DNA of 64,000 nucleotides, from positions 1 through 64,000 of the forward strand of contig SVTJ01000009.1 of NCBI GenBank assembly GCA_015063845.1, given 5' to 3'. How positions within the stretch are numbered: the stretch's first letter is position 1; each line of letters opens with the position of its first letter. The notes under the pieces are model-generated. The model was not told the DNA's origin. It made no database searches and saw nothing but the letters and a program-made list of their open reading frames with translations. Of the stretch, positions 31,922-39,500 are shown piece after piece. Source of the stretch: Oscillospiraceae bacterium. Lineage in GTDB: Bacteria; Bacillota; Clostridia; Oscillospirales; CAG-272. The position numbers were made by a program, and so were the translations under genes.

Positions 31922-32521
31922 TCAGTTCACATCTTTATAAAAGGGATAGCTCGTTTTATCCGCTTCACTTATCTCGCGCATAACTCTGCACGGAACACCG
32001 ACAGCCACCACGTTGGCGGGTATCGATTTTGTCACCACGCTTCCCGCGCCAATAACGGTGTTATCGCCTATCTCAACACCCGCGAGTATGACAGAGCCTG
32101 CCCCGATCCACACGTTGTTTCCGACGGTAATGGGCTTGGCTATCTCAACGCCCGCACGTCGCAGCTCGGGGTCGATGGCATGCTCAGCGGTAGTAAAGCA
32201 GCAGTTTGGAGCTATGAACACGTTATCGCCAAAGGTGACCTTCGCTCCGTCCGTTATTATAAGTCCGTGATTTGAATAAAAGTAATCCCCAACGCTTATA
32301 TTATAGCCGTAATCACACCAGAACGGCGGTGTGATGACCGTTTCCTTTCCCATTTCCCCAAGCAGCTCGGAAAGTATCTCGGTCTGCGCTTCCCTATCGT
32401 TTGGTGACAGCTGATTGTATTTGAAGCATTTTTCCTTTCCCTTGCGTATCTCCGCTTCATACGCAGGGTTATAGCAGCCCTGAAAAAAACAGTTTATAGG
32501 AACTATCGGCTTTTCGCTCAT
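31922..32521 (-). CDS. Hexapeptide sugar O-acetyltransferase, second copy
   Basis: 199 aa from ATG 32521 (AAGGAGAAGTACATT upstream); the track start lies before the promoter. Same family as the neighbour: GDYFYSNHGL, FGDNVFIAPNCCFTTAEHAI with catalytic His, GNNVWIGAGSVILAGVEIG and AGSVVTKSIPANVVAVG. The N-terminal part YNPAYEAEIRKGKEKCFKYNQ is a Mac-like domain. The two genes appear to be an ancient tandem pair transcribed from 32559-32587. Confidence 0.9.
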   Translation of the reverse strand: MSEKPIVPINCFFQGCYNPAYEAEIRKGKEKCFKYNQLSPNDREAQTEILSELLGEMGKETVITPPFWCDYGYNISVGDYFYSNHGLIITDGAKVTFGDNVFIAPNCCFTTAEHAIDPELRRAGVEIAKPITVGNNVWIGAGSVILAGVEIGDNTVIGAGSVVTKSIPANVVAVGVPCRVMREISEADKTSYPFYKDVN

Positions 32522-32558
32522 AATGTACTTCTCCTTCTTCGTATTATCTGACGCTTTG

Positions 32559-32587
32559 ATTATAGCATAAAAACGGCAAAAAGTAAA
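32559..32587 (-). promoter_or_regulatory. Promoter of the acetyltransferase pair
   Basis: Minus strand TTTACT (32582-32587), 17 bp, TATAAT (32559-32564). Confidence 0.65.
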
Positions 32588-32658
32588 TAGGACGGCGGGG
32601 TTTTTACAAATTGAGCCGCCCCGAGATTCCACTCGCCTGTGGCTCGTGCTTTTCCGTC

Positions 32659-32762
32659 GTGTCATCCTGAGCGTAGCGAAGCGGAGCCGAACTGCGAAGC
32701 AGCGTCAAACAAAGTGCAGACGGGATCTTCAACGGAAAAGTTCGACAAGCTCAGAATGACAC
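32659..32762. repeat. 104-bp dispersed repeat with GTGTCATYCTGAGC inverted ends
   Basis: GTGTCATCCTGAGC at the left and GCTCAGAATGACAC at the right are inverted, 13 of 14 matching. Inside are AGCGTAGCGAAGCGGAGC and CGGGATCTTCAACGGAAAAG. The TCATCCTGAGC...GATC..GCTCAGAATGAC family is a common small non-autonomous repeat in bacterial genomes, known to me from memory. It inserted downstream of the acetyltransferase promoter region. Confidence 0.7.
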
Positions 32763-32770
32763 GGAGCGGC

Positions 32771-32807
32771 AAAAAACAGCACCCACTGAAAAGTGAGTGC
32801 TGTTTTG
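32771..32807 (-). terminator. Terminator next to the displaced rpsI tail
   Basis: AACAGCAC.CACT / AGTG.GTGCTGTT stem with A/T runs on both sides. It stands relative to the rpsI-tail copy exactly as the terminator 33581-33607 stands to rpsI, and may be the ancestral rpsI terminator. Confidence 0.75.
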
Positions 32808-32808
32808 T

Positions 32809-32848
32809 ATCGAAATAATCGCCGTGAGGCTGTAATTATCTCTTCGAG
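32809..32848 (-). repeat. Copy of the rpsI 3' end (putative attL)
   Basis: 40 bp matching 33612-33651 at 35 positions, in direct orientation, including CTCGAAGAGATAA (codons SKR-stop of rpsI). The reading frame upstream of it is closed, so only the tail was copied. This is what is left when an element integrates into the 3' end of a gene. Confidence 0.7.
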
Positions 32849-32866
32849 TTTTAAGAACACTGTTTG

Positions 32867-32933
32867 ATATCGTGAATATCGTGAGTATCGCCCTATAAAG
32901 TATTGCACCAAATTTGCACCAAGATCACACCAA
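32867..32933. repeat. Tandem 9-mers and 11-bp iterons beside the att-like site
   Basis: ATATCGTGA occurs twice in tandem with a third degenerate GTATCGCCC (32867-32893). GCACCAA at 32905, GCACCAA at 32916 and ACACCAA at 32927 follow with an exact 11-bp period. They resemble arm-type integrase sites or another helical-phase protein-binding array. Confidence 0.65.
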
Positions 32934-32970
32934 CATTCAACGCTGTTCTACTCGAAAAATTGGAATTTGC

Positions 32971-33288
32971 TTACTTGTCAATAAATTTGACAGCAGTGCC
33001 ATATACAATAACCTCTGCAGCTCCCTGCATAACGGCAGAGGATGCATAACGAATATTCACAACAGCATCGGCTCCAAGTGATTCGGCTTCTTCAACCATT
33101 CTTTTTGTAGCAAGTGCTCTTGCTTCGTTCATCATCTCGTTGTATGATTTCAGTTCTCCGCCCACTAAGGTTTTAAAACTCTGTGAAATATCCTTTCCAA
33201 TGTGCTTAGACTGAATTGTACTTCCTTTCACGAGTGATAGCGTTTCTAACTCTTTGCCGCTAATGTAATCAGTATTTACTAATATCAT
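32971..33288 (-). CDS. YbjQ family (DUF74) putative heavy-metal-binding protein
   Basis: 105 aa from ATG 33288 (GGAAAGG upstream, overlapping the previous gene by 20 bp); the track begins at a GTG inside the RBS. The whole length matches YbjQ/UPF0145: DYISGKELETLSLVKGSTIQSKHIGKDI, LKSYNEMMNEARALATKRMVEEAESLGADAVVNIRY, and AAEVIVYGTAV. Members form a pentameric beta ring; the metal-binding function is assumed from family annotation. Second gene of a two-gene islet inside the rpsI-tail duplication. Confidence 0.92.
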   Translation of the reverse strand: MILVNTDYISGKELETLSLVKGSTIQSKHIGKDISQSFKTLVGGELKSYNEMMNEARALATKRMVEEAESLGADAVVNIRYASSAVMQGAAEVIVYGTAVKFIDK

Positions 33289-33493
33289 CTTCTTCACCTT
33301 TCCTTATCTCGTTAATTCTTTCTATGCAAACCTTGACTATTAACACCGACAATGCCAAGGGTAGGATACCCAAAGCATATTTCCATATACCCGGAAGCAG
33401 TGTAATCAAAAAGCCAAAGTAAACAACGTAATAGAGTATCATAATGACCGAAACCACAATTGGTGCAATCATTTTCTTCCTATGGGGGTTCAT
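33269..33493 (-). CDS. Small two-helix membrane protein
   Basis: 74 aa from ATG 33493, preceded by GAGG. The track start at 33529 falls on the predicted transcript start of the promoter 33537-33565, so it is unlikely. Two hydrophobic segments (~8-31 and ~38-56) separated by a short loop, then a charged tail INEIRKGEEDD. No family recognised. It overlaps ybjQ by 20 bp; the pair is presumably one unit. Confidence 0.65.
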   Translation of the reverse strand: MNPHRKKMIAPIVVSVIMILYYVVYFGFLITLLPGIWKYALGILPLALSVLIVKVCIERINEIRKGEEDDISKY

Positions 33494-33536
33494 TTTTATT
33501 ACCTCGCTTACAAATTCAAGTTCATCCATTGATCAT

Positions 33537-33565
33537 ATTATATCATAAAAGCCCCGAATTGTCAA
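33537..33565 (-). promoter_or_regulatory. Promoter of the YbjQ islet
   Basis: Minus strand TTGACA (33560-33565), 17 bp, TATAAT (33537-33542), consensus. Confidence 0.85.
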
Positions 33566-33580
33566 GAAAATACAAAAACA

Positions 33581-33607
33581 AAAAGCTCTGACGAAGCAGA
33601 GCTTTTT
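33581..33607 (-). terminator. Terminator of rplM-rpsI
   Basis: AAAAGCTCTG / CAGAGCTTTTT with loop ACGAAG, starting 32 nt after the rpsI stop. Confidence 0.88.
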
Positions 33608-33611
33608 GTAT

Positions 33612-33651
33612 ATCGAAATAATTGCCGTAAGGCACAAATTATCTCTTCGAG
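33612..33651 (-). repeat. rpsI 3' end, partner of 32809-32848 (putative attR)
   Basis: Contains the last codons of intact rpsI plus ~27 nt of trailer. Direct repeat of 32809-32848 with 35 of 40 bases equal. Confidence 0.7.
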
Positions 33652-34040
33652 AACTGAGGTGCACGACGTGCTGCCTTGAGTCCGTACTTCTTTCTTTCCT
33701 TCATACGAGGGTCACGAGTGAGGAAGCCTGCTGCCTTGAGAGCGGGCTTGTAGTTCTCGTCTGCCTGTACGAGTGCTCTTGCGAGACCGTGGCGGATAGC
33801 GCCTGCCTGTCCCGAAAGTCCACCGCCGTTAACGGTAGCGATGATGTCAAACTTACCCTCTGTTGCTGTTGCTCCGAAGGGCTGGTTTACGATGAGCTTG
33901 AGTGTCTCGAGACCGAAATACTCGTCGATGCTCTTCTTATTGATGGTGATAACACCTGTGCCGGGTACTATGCGTACACGTGCAACGGATTTCTTTCTTC
34001 TACCTGTTCCGTAGAAATAAGGCTTAGAGCTTGTATACAT
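33639..34040 (-). CDS. rpsI: 30S ribosomal protein S9
   Basis: 133 aa, complete. [18 protein letters not shown] at the start and [11 protein letters not shown] at the end, the C-terminal tail that reaches the P-site tRNA. Cotranscribed with rplM (14 nt gap). Its last 13 bp are duplicated at 32836-32848, evidence that the 3' end has served as an integration target. Confidence 0.98.
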   Translation of the reverse strand: MYTSSKPYFYGTGRRKKSVARVRIVPGTGVITINKKSIDEYFGLETLKLIVNQPFGATATEGKFDIIATVNGGGLSGQAGAIRHGLARALVQADENYKPALKAAGFLTRDPRMKERKKYGLKAARRAPQFSKR

Positions 34041-34054
34041 TCTTTGCTACCTCC

Positions 34055-34486
34055 TTACTTAACTTCAACTGTCTCGGGCTTCTGCGCTGCGTGAGCGTGC
34101 TCTGCGCCTGCATAAACCTTAAGTCTTGTTGCGGACTTTGCACCGATGGAGTTGTGGGGGAGCATTCCCTTTACTGCAAGCTCCATTGCGAGCTCAGGCT
34201 TTGTAGCCATAAGTGTCTTGTACTGTACTTCCTTGAGACCGCCGATGTATCCGCTGTGTCTGCGGTAGTACTTCTGCTCAAGCTTCTTTCCTGTGAGAAC
34301 TGCCTTCTCTGCGTTGATAATGATAACGAACTCACCGCAATCTACGTGAGGGGTGAACTCGGGGCGATGCTTGCCGCGAAGAATGTTTGCAGCTGCAACT
34401 GCGGTCTTACCCATGGGCTTACCTGCAGCGTCAATTACATACCACTTGCGCTCAAGCGTTTCAACTTTTGCCATGTAGGTTGACAT
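34055..34486 (-). CDS. rplM: 50S ribosomal protein L13
   Basis: 143 aa from ATG 34486 after GGAGGAAATTGAC. Family text: [41 protein letters not shown], then [13 protein letters not shown] and [17 protein letters not shown] at the end. First gene of the rplM-rpsI operon. Confidence 0.98.
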   Translation of the reverse strand: MSTYMAKVETLERKWYVIDAAGKPMGKTAVAAANILRGKHRPEFTPHVDCGEFVIIINAEKAVLTGKKLEQKYYRRHSGYIGGLKEVQYKTLMATKPELAMELAVKGMLPHNSIGAKSATRLKVYAGAEHAHAAQKPETVEVK

Positions 34487-34532
34487 TGTCAATTTCCTCC
34501 AAATTTTTGAGTTTTATTTTTCATACTCGCAT

Positions 34533-34561
34533 ATTATACCACGCTACTCTTCCCTTGTCAA
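34533..34561 (-). promoter_or_regulatory. Promoter of rplM-rpsI
   Basis: Minus strand TTGACA (34556-34561), 17 bp, TATAAT (34533-34538), consensus; leader of about 40 nt. Confidence 0.88.
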
Positions 34562-34748
34562 TACCTTTTTTGAAAAAAGTTTTAAAATTTTAATTTAGAT
34601 ACCCGCAAGCTCCGTTTTTCTCGCAAAACGACCCATTTTCCTCTCAAATCCTTTTTTGCGGTCACAATTTTTTAACAGCTGTTTGTAATAACCTTATTCA
34701 CGTCGGCATACATTTTAATATCACAAGATACGGAGGTTAAAGTCACAG

Positions 34749-35699
34749 ATGACAAACAGCTACCGCCCCGAGGGCTATTTATTCGGTACAAGAGAAAACA
34801 GAGACTATATTTCGAGCAAGGCAGGCCTTGAGAGGGCTATGGACGAGGGGAGGATACTTGAAGCGAGCGTTATGCTTTGCGACAGCAGGATGCGGCTTCA
34901 CGTTGATCTTTACGGCATAACGGGTATTATCGACAAATCCGAGGCTGTTTACTCGCACGACAGCCGCGCCGTCAAGGAGATTGCCATAATAACACGCGTC
35001 GGCAAGCCCGTTTGCTTCAAGGTGATGGGCTTTGCGGTAGAGGACGGACGCGAGGTGGCTATACTTTCCCGACGCGAGGCGCAAAAGGAATGCGCGAGCT
35101 TTTATCTATCTGACGTCATTGAGGGAGATATCGTCGAGGCAAAGGTAACTCATCTTGACAACTTCGGCGCGTTTGTAGACATTGGCTGCGGTATCGTTTC
35201 CCTGCTCTCCATCGATTGCATATCGGTATCTCGAATATCTCACCCGTCAGACAGACTGTCGGTCGGAGACAAGATATTCACGGTGATAAAGAGCATCGAC
35301 CGACACAGCGGCAGAATATTCGTCAGTATGCGCGAGCTGCTTGGCACGTGGGAGCAAAACGCGCGTGAATTTGAGGTTGGACAGACGGTCGCTGGAATCG
35401 TGAGAAGTATAGAGCCATACGGTGTTTTCGTTGAGCTCTCTCCAAATCTCGCGGGGCTCGCGGAGCTCAAAGACGGAAGCGACGGAGATATCGCCCATGT
35501 AGGAGAATACGCCGCGGTCTACATAAAGAGCATTTTGCCCGACAAAATGAAGGTAAAGCTCGTGCTCATCGACAGCTATCACGGTGACATTCCTCAGCAA
35601 AGGCTCAAATATTATATTGATTGTAACGAGGTAACGCACATCAACAAATGGAGATATTCTCCCCCGTCGGCAAGTAAGATAATAGAGACTGTGTTTTAG
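34749..35699 (+). CDS. S1 RNA-binding domain protein
   Basis: 316 aa. An N-terminal domain of ~120 residues with weak S1-like features (LHVDLYGITGIIDKSEAV) is followed by two clear S1 OB-folds: GDIVEAKVTHLDNFGAFVDIGCGIVSLLSI (~125-200) and GQTVAGIVRSIEPYGVFVELSPNLAGLAEL (~212-285). Smaller than RpsA/IspH-fused S1 of Clostridia; probably the short S1 homologue that many Oscillospirales encode, binding RNA or ribosomes. GGAGG lies 12 nt before ATG. Monocistronic. Confidence 0.85.
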   Translation: MTNSYRPEGYLFGTRENRDYISSKAGLERAMDEGRILEASVMLCDSRMRLHVDLYGITGIIDKSEAVYSHDSRAVKEIAIITRVGKPVCFKVMGFAVEDGREVAILSRREAQKECASFYLSDVIEGDIVEAKVTHLDNFGAFVDIGCGIVSLLSIDCISVSRISHPSDRLSVGDKIFTVIKSIDRHSGRIFVSMRELLGTWEQNAREFEVGQTVAGIVRSIEPYGVFVELSPNLAGLAELKDGSDGDIAHVGEYAAVYIKSILPDKMKVKLVLIDSYHGDIPQQRLKYYIDCNEVTHINKWRYSPPSASKIIETVF

Positions 35700-35713
35700 T
35701 CATAAATTAGGAC

Positions 35714-35752
35714 ACGTCATCCGTCGTCTGCGAAGCAGATGACGGATGACGT
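35714..35752. repeat. Long perfect-ended palindrome after the S1 gene
   Basis: ACGTCATCCGTC / GACGGATGACGT with inner TCTGCGAAGCAGA hairpin. Preceded by ATAAATTAGGA, which recalls the end of the 440-bp element. No T-tract follows. Confidence 0.5.
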
Positions 35753-35810
35753 ATCTCACCGATAAAGCCTACGTTACCACAAAGGCAAGAGAGATAACAA
35801 AGCAAAAATA

Positions 35811-35848
35811 AAAGCAGCTGCTTCGATCTGATCGAAGCAGCTTTTTTT
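35811..35848. terminator. Bidirectional terminator between the S1 gene and pcrA
   Basis: AGCTGCTTCGAT / ATCGAAGCAGCT stem followed by TTTTTTT on plus and by A-to-T-rich DNA on minus. It touches the pcrA stop and serves both convergent genes. Confidence 0.85.
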
Positions 35849-38303
35849 ATATCTTTCTCAGCTTTGCGAAGCTTCCCATAAGCTTCTTTGTGCCTGCATT
35901 ATCAAACACGACCTCATAGAGCACGTCCGCTCCCATAGGCTTTACGGAGTATATCTCTCCCTCTCCAAATACTCGGTGGCTCACTCTGTCGCCAACCTTA
36001 AGCACCGCTTGCGGAGTGGGTTGTGGCTTGGGTGTTGGGCGGGACACCTCTCTTTGAGTAGGCTGACTGTCCTCTATCTTATATACCTTAGGTCTTGTTG
36101 GCCTCGGCATATACGCATACGGATCGTAATCGGCAGTGTCCTCAAGCAAGAGCTCGTCGGGTATCTCGCGAACAAACTTTGAAAGCGGATTGTAGGAAGT
36201 CTGGTTATACAGCATTCTGTTGCGAGCGTGAGAAATATATATCATATCCTTTGCTCTGGTTATCGCAACGTATGCAAGTCTCCTCTCCTCCTCCATATCC
36301 TCGGGGTCGATGGAGTTTATGTTCTGCATTCCGGGGAATATACCGTCCTCCATAGCGGGCAGAAATACTATCGGGAATTCAAGACCCTTTGCGGAGTGTA
36401 CCGTCATCAGCACAACGGCATCCGCGTCCTCATCGTATCTGTCTACGTCCGCAACGAGCGAGCATCTTTCAAGAAACGCGTTAAGCACTCCGAGCGCGGT
36501 CGTATCGGTAGGCACTGTGGCAAAGCCGTCGTGCGTTTGGTCGATATAGATATTCGACGCTCCTCTGTACTCGTCCTCAAAGTCTATTACGTTCGATATA
36601 AGCTCGTCAAGGTTATCAACTCTTTCCTTTTCCTCGACACCCGCATCTATGAGCGACTGCTTGTATCCCGAAAGAGTGAGCGTTTGTCTGACTACGTTTT
36701 CAAGACTTGTGTCGGTGCTCAAAAGCGCATAGAGCGTATCTATCATTTTTGCGAAATCGCGAAGCTTATCAGCCGAGCGAGAAAGTGCGGTATACTTATT
36801 CGCAGTACGCATTATCTCTATGGGGTGAGCACCCTGCTCCGTAGCTATCGCAAAAAGTCCCTCTATTGTCTTAGCGCCTATACCTCTGCGAGGTACGTTG
36901 ATTATTCTCTTAAGTCTCTCTCTGTCAGCAGGGTTCACGAGCACGTAAAGATACGCAAGTGCGTCCTTTATCTCCATTCGCTCGTAAAAGCTCTGTCCCG
37001 AGAGGGTCAGGTGAGGTATTCCGCTTGCGGAGAGCGTGGTCTCTATCGAGCTCGAAACGGCATTTACACGGTAAAGCACCGCCATATCGCGATATTTATA
37101 CTTGCCGCTCATTACCAGCTCGTTTATTCTCTCGCTGATATACACCGCCTCGCTCTTTTGCGTTTCGGCGCGGTGCAGCACGATACGGCTGCCGTTTTGT
37201 CTGTCGGTATAAAGCTTTTTACCAAGACGCTTGGAGTTTTTGGCTATCACGGCGTTTGCCGCCTCAAGGATACAATCGGTGGAACGGTAATTTCTCTCAA
37301 GACGTATTATATTCGTTCCCTTTTCTCTGCCAAAGTCTATTATGTTCTGCACGACCGCTCCGCGGAATTTATATATACTCTGGTCGTCGTCTCCGACTAC
37401 CATTATATTGCCCCATTCCGAGCCAAGAAGCTGTGTGAGCTTTAGCTGCGCTTCGTTAGTGTCCTGGAACTCGTCAACGCAAACGTATCTGAACTTACCC
37501 GCGTAATACTTTCGCGCTTCCTCGTTTTTATCGAGTATATGCACGGCGTTCAAAATGATGTCGTCAAAATCGAGCGCGTTGCAGTCGCGAAGCCTTTGCT
37601 GATACTTCTCATATATGAGCGCGATCTTCTGCTTGCGATAGTCGGTCGCTATCTCGGCACGATATATCTCGGGCGTCATTAGCTTATTCTTTGCAAGACT
37701 TATCTCCGAGCGCACGCTCTTAAGCTGAAGCGATTTTTCATCGATATTCAGCTCCTTCATAACGTCCTTAAGGACTGACTTTGTGTTATCTGTATCGTAT
37801 ATCGAAAAGTCCGACTTATAGCCTATAAGATCGGCATACTTGCGGATTATCCTCACGCACACGGAGTGAAAAGTTCCCGCCCATATATCGTCGGCATTTA
37901 TCCCCTCGCCGAGAGTTGCGGCAAGTCTTTGTCTTATCTCCTCTGCCGCTTTTTTTGTAAAGGTTATGGCAAGCATTCTCCACGGTGGACACGGGCTCTG
38001 ACAAAACTCCGTCAGCACCTCTCCGAGCTGCTCTCTCGGCAAAAGCTTTGCGCCCTCGAGCCTCATTATCTTACCCTCGTCAAGATTTGCGGGAATATAC
38101 TCTCCGTGATATGCGTTTCCGTATTTTATTATGTATTCGACACGGTTTACAAGCACCGTCGTCTTTCCGCTTCCCGCACCCGCAAGCACCAAGAGATGTC
38201 CGTCTATACTGAACACCGCACGTCTTTGCTCCTCGTTAAGAAAGCTATAATATTTTTCAAACAGCTCTTTCTTTACCTTTATATATCGCTGTGCTAAGGT
38301 CAT
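35847..38303 (-). CDS. pcrA: ATP-dependent DNA helicase PcrA/UvrD
   Basis: 818 aa, superfamily 1A 3'-5' helicase for repair and replication restart. Motifs: LNEEQRRAVFS (Q motif, ~22), LAGAGSGKTTVLVNRV (Walker A, ~40), VDEFQDTNEAQ (motif II), VGDDDQSIYKFRGA (motif III), RLERNYRSTD (motif IV) and VHSAKGLEFPIVFLPAMEDG (motif V). A Pro/Thr/Arg-rich linker (~735-765) leads to the C-terminal Tudor-like domain VGDRVSHRVFGEGEI, typical of PcrA. About 70-80 aa longer than B. subtilis PcrA because of N-terminal inserts near residue 60-95. ATGA overlap with the upstream gene; last of the nucleoside operon. Confidence 0.96.
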   Translation of the reverse strand: MTLAQRYIKVKKELFEKYYSFLNEEQRRAVFSIDGHLLVLAGAGSGKTTVLVNRVEYIIKYGNAYHGEYIPANLDEGKIMRLEGAKLLPREQLGEVLTEFCQSPCPPWRMLAITFTKKAAEEIRQRLAATLGEGINADDIWAGTFHSVCVRIIRKYADLIGYKSDFSIYDTDNTKSVLKDVMKELNIDEKSLQLKSVRSEISLAKNKLMTPEIYRAEIATDYRKQKIALIYEKYQQRLRDCNALDFDDIILNAVHILDKNEEARKYYAGKFRYVCVDEFQDTNEAQLKLTQLLGSEWGNIMVVGDDDQSIYKFRGAVVQNIIDFGREKGTNIIRLERNYRSTDCILEAANAVIAKNSKRLGKKLYTDRQNGSRIVLHRAETQKSEAVYISERINELVMSGKYKYRDMAVLYRVNAVSSSIETTLSASGIPHLTLSGQSFYERMEIKDALAYLYVLVNPADRERLKRIINVPRRGIGAKTIEGLFAIATEQGAHPIEIMRTANKYTALSRSADKLRDFAKMIDTLYALLSTDTSLENVVRQTLTLSGYKQSLIDAGVEEKERVDNLDELISNVIDFEDEYRGASNIYIDQTHDGFATVPTDTTALGVLNAFLERCSLVADVDRYDEDADAVVLMTVHSAKGLEFPIVFLPAMEDGIFPGMQNINSIDPEDMEEERRLAYVAITRAKDMIYISHARNRMLYNQTSYNPLSKFVREIPDELLLEDTADYDPYAYMPRPTRPKVYKIEDSQPTQREVSRPTPKPQPTPQAVLKVGDRVSHRVFGEGEIYSVKPMGADVLYEVVFDNAGTKKLMGSFAKLRKI

Positions 38304-39082
38304 TTATCTTCCTCGTCTTTGTTATCGTTATCGTCGGTTTTACTGAGCAGCCTGAGTATCCTCTCCGTCTGCTCCTCTCTTGCTCTTTTGTTCATCTTCT
38401 CGTATTCGTCGAGCTCCTCGTCGTCCTCTATGTTCTCTACCTCTTGCTCGGCGTCACTCATAGTCTTGAGAGGACGCGGCTTATAGAACACGTTCATCTC
38501 CTCTATAGTTTCGTACCTTGCGGTAAGCACGCTCACAGCCACCGTGAGAGCATATAGCACAAGCGCGACAAACATCATATCAAAGGGTGTGCATACAAGC
38601 TGTACGGGTATGAGAAGCACTCCGTCGTATATAGGCGGCAAAAGCATGGGAAAGAAGAATATCGGCAAAAGCAGTGCCTGATATATACAAAGCATGACTC
38701 TGTTCGGCACAAGCGTTATAAATAGCGCTCTCGCGCGAGTTGTCTTGCTTCCGCCAAAATACGCAAACGCGCTTACGGCGGAATAAACGGAAGCCGCCAC
38801 GCCTATCGCAAAAAGAGCTATAAAGCTCGGTATGAGCGCGAGCATATACTTTGCAAACTCCACTATCTGCTCCTGCTGCTGAGTATCCGCGCCGAAAAGA
38901 CGTTCTCTCGCCATATCCCAAAAGTTGTTCATAAGCGTGCTGAGAGACACAGCCTTTGTCATACCGTCTACCGTCAAGAACTGATAGCAAGGTATGAACA
39001 TAAGTATTATCATTATGATTATCGCTAAAAAGGGGAAAATATATCGGAAATATATAAGTCCCCGTCTGGTGCTTTTTTTCAT
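38300..39082 (-). CDS. Polytopic membrane protein of unknown function
   Basis: 260 aa. Hydrophobic segments at about residues 11-33, 92-118, 128-160 and 170-200, then a long acidic cytoplasmic tail (EVENIEDDEELDEYEK and DDNDNKDEEDK). No motif recognised. It lies between cdd and pcrA, 19 nt after cdd and overlapping pcrA by 4 bp, so translation is coupled. Confidence 0.65.
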   Translation of the reverse strand: MKKSTRRGLIYFRYIFPFLAIIIMIILMFIPCYQFLTVDGMTKAVSLSTLMNNFWDMARERLFGADTQQQEQIVEFAKYMLALIPSFIALFAIGVAASVYSAVSAFAYFGGSKTTRARALFITLVPNRVMLCIYQALLLPIFFFPMLLPPIYDGVLLIPVQLVCTPFDMMFVALVLYALTVAVSVLTARYETIEEMNVFYKPRPLKTMSDAEQEVENIEDDEELDEYEKMNKRAREEQTERILRLLSKTDDNDNKDEEDK

Positions 39083-39101
39083 TTTCTAAGTTTCCTCTTT
39101 T

Positions 39102-39491
39102 TCATTTAAGGTCAAACGCCCAAGGCAAAAGCTCGCCGAGCGTGGTCTCGCTGCCGTCGGCAAAATATATCTTCAAGGACGCATCCGCGTGCTCCGAGAG
39201 CACCTGACGGCAAACTCCGCAAGGATAACACGCGTCGGACGCGCTCTCCCCTGCCTTGCCACCCACAACGGCTAACGCACGAAAATCGGTAACTCCCTCG
39301 CTGACAGCCTTGAATATCGCAACTCTTTCAGCGCAGCACGTAGGGGTAAACGATGCGTTTTCTATATTGCAGCCCGTAAAGACCTCTCCGCTCTCGGAGA
39401 GCAATGCCGCTCCGACAAGAAATCCCGAATATGGCGCGTACGCCTTCTCTCTTGCGCTTTTTGCAAGCTCTATAAGCTTTTCGCTCGTCAT
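39102..39491 (-). CDS. cdd: Cytidine deaminase
   Basis: 129 aa, tetrameric type. Substrate and zinc motifs: FLVGAALLSESGEVFTGCNIENASFTPTCCAERVA (Cys-Ala-Glu with catalytic Glu) and PCGVCRQVL, three cysteine ligands as in B. subtilis. Converts cytidine/deoxycytidine to uridine forms in salvage. Ten bases downstream of deoB. Confidence 0.96.
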   Translation of the reverse strand: MTSEKLIELAKSAREKAYAPYSGFLVGAALLSESGEVFTGCNIENASFTPTCCAERVAIFKAVSEGVTDFRALAVVGGKAGESASDACYPCGVCRQVLSEHADASLKIYFADGSETTLGELLPWAFDLK

Positions 39492-39500
39492 AATTTCTCC

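Larger units (their letters stand above)
32522..32970. other. 450-bp non-coding stretch: promoter, dispersed repeat, att-like scar, iterons
   Basis: Contains no credible gene. From left to right it holds the acetyltransferase promoter (32559-32587), a 104-bp inverted-end repeat (32659-32762), a terminator (32771-32807), a 40-bp copy of the rpsI 3' end (32809-32848), tandem 9-mers (32867-32893) and three 11-bp spaced iterons (32905-32933). Confidence 0.8.

Noticed and set aside
31216-31983. 255-aa plus-strand ORF
   Set aside because: Antisense to the acetyltransferase with clear codon structure on the minus strand.
36228-37445. 405-aa plus-strand ORF
   Set aside because: Long antisense frame of pcrA; the helicase motifs on the minus strand are unambiguous.
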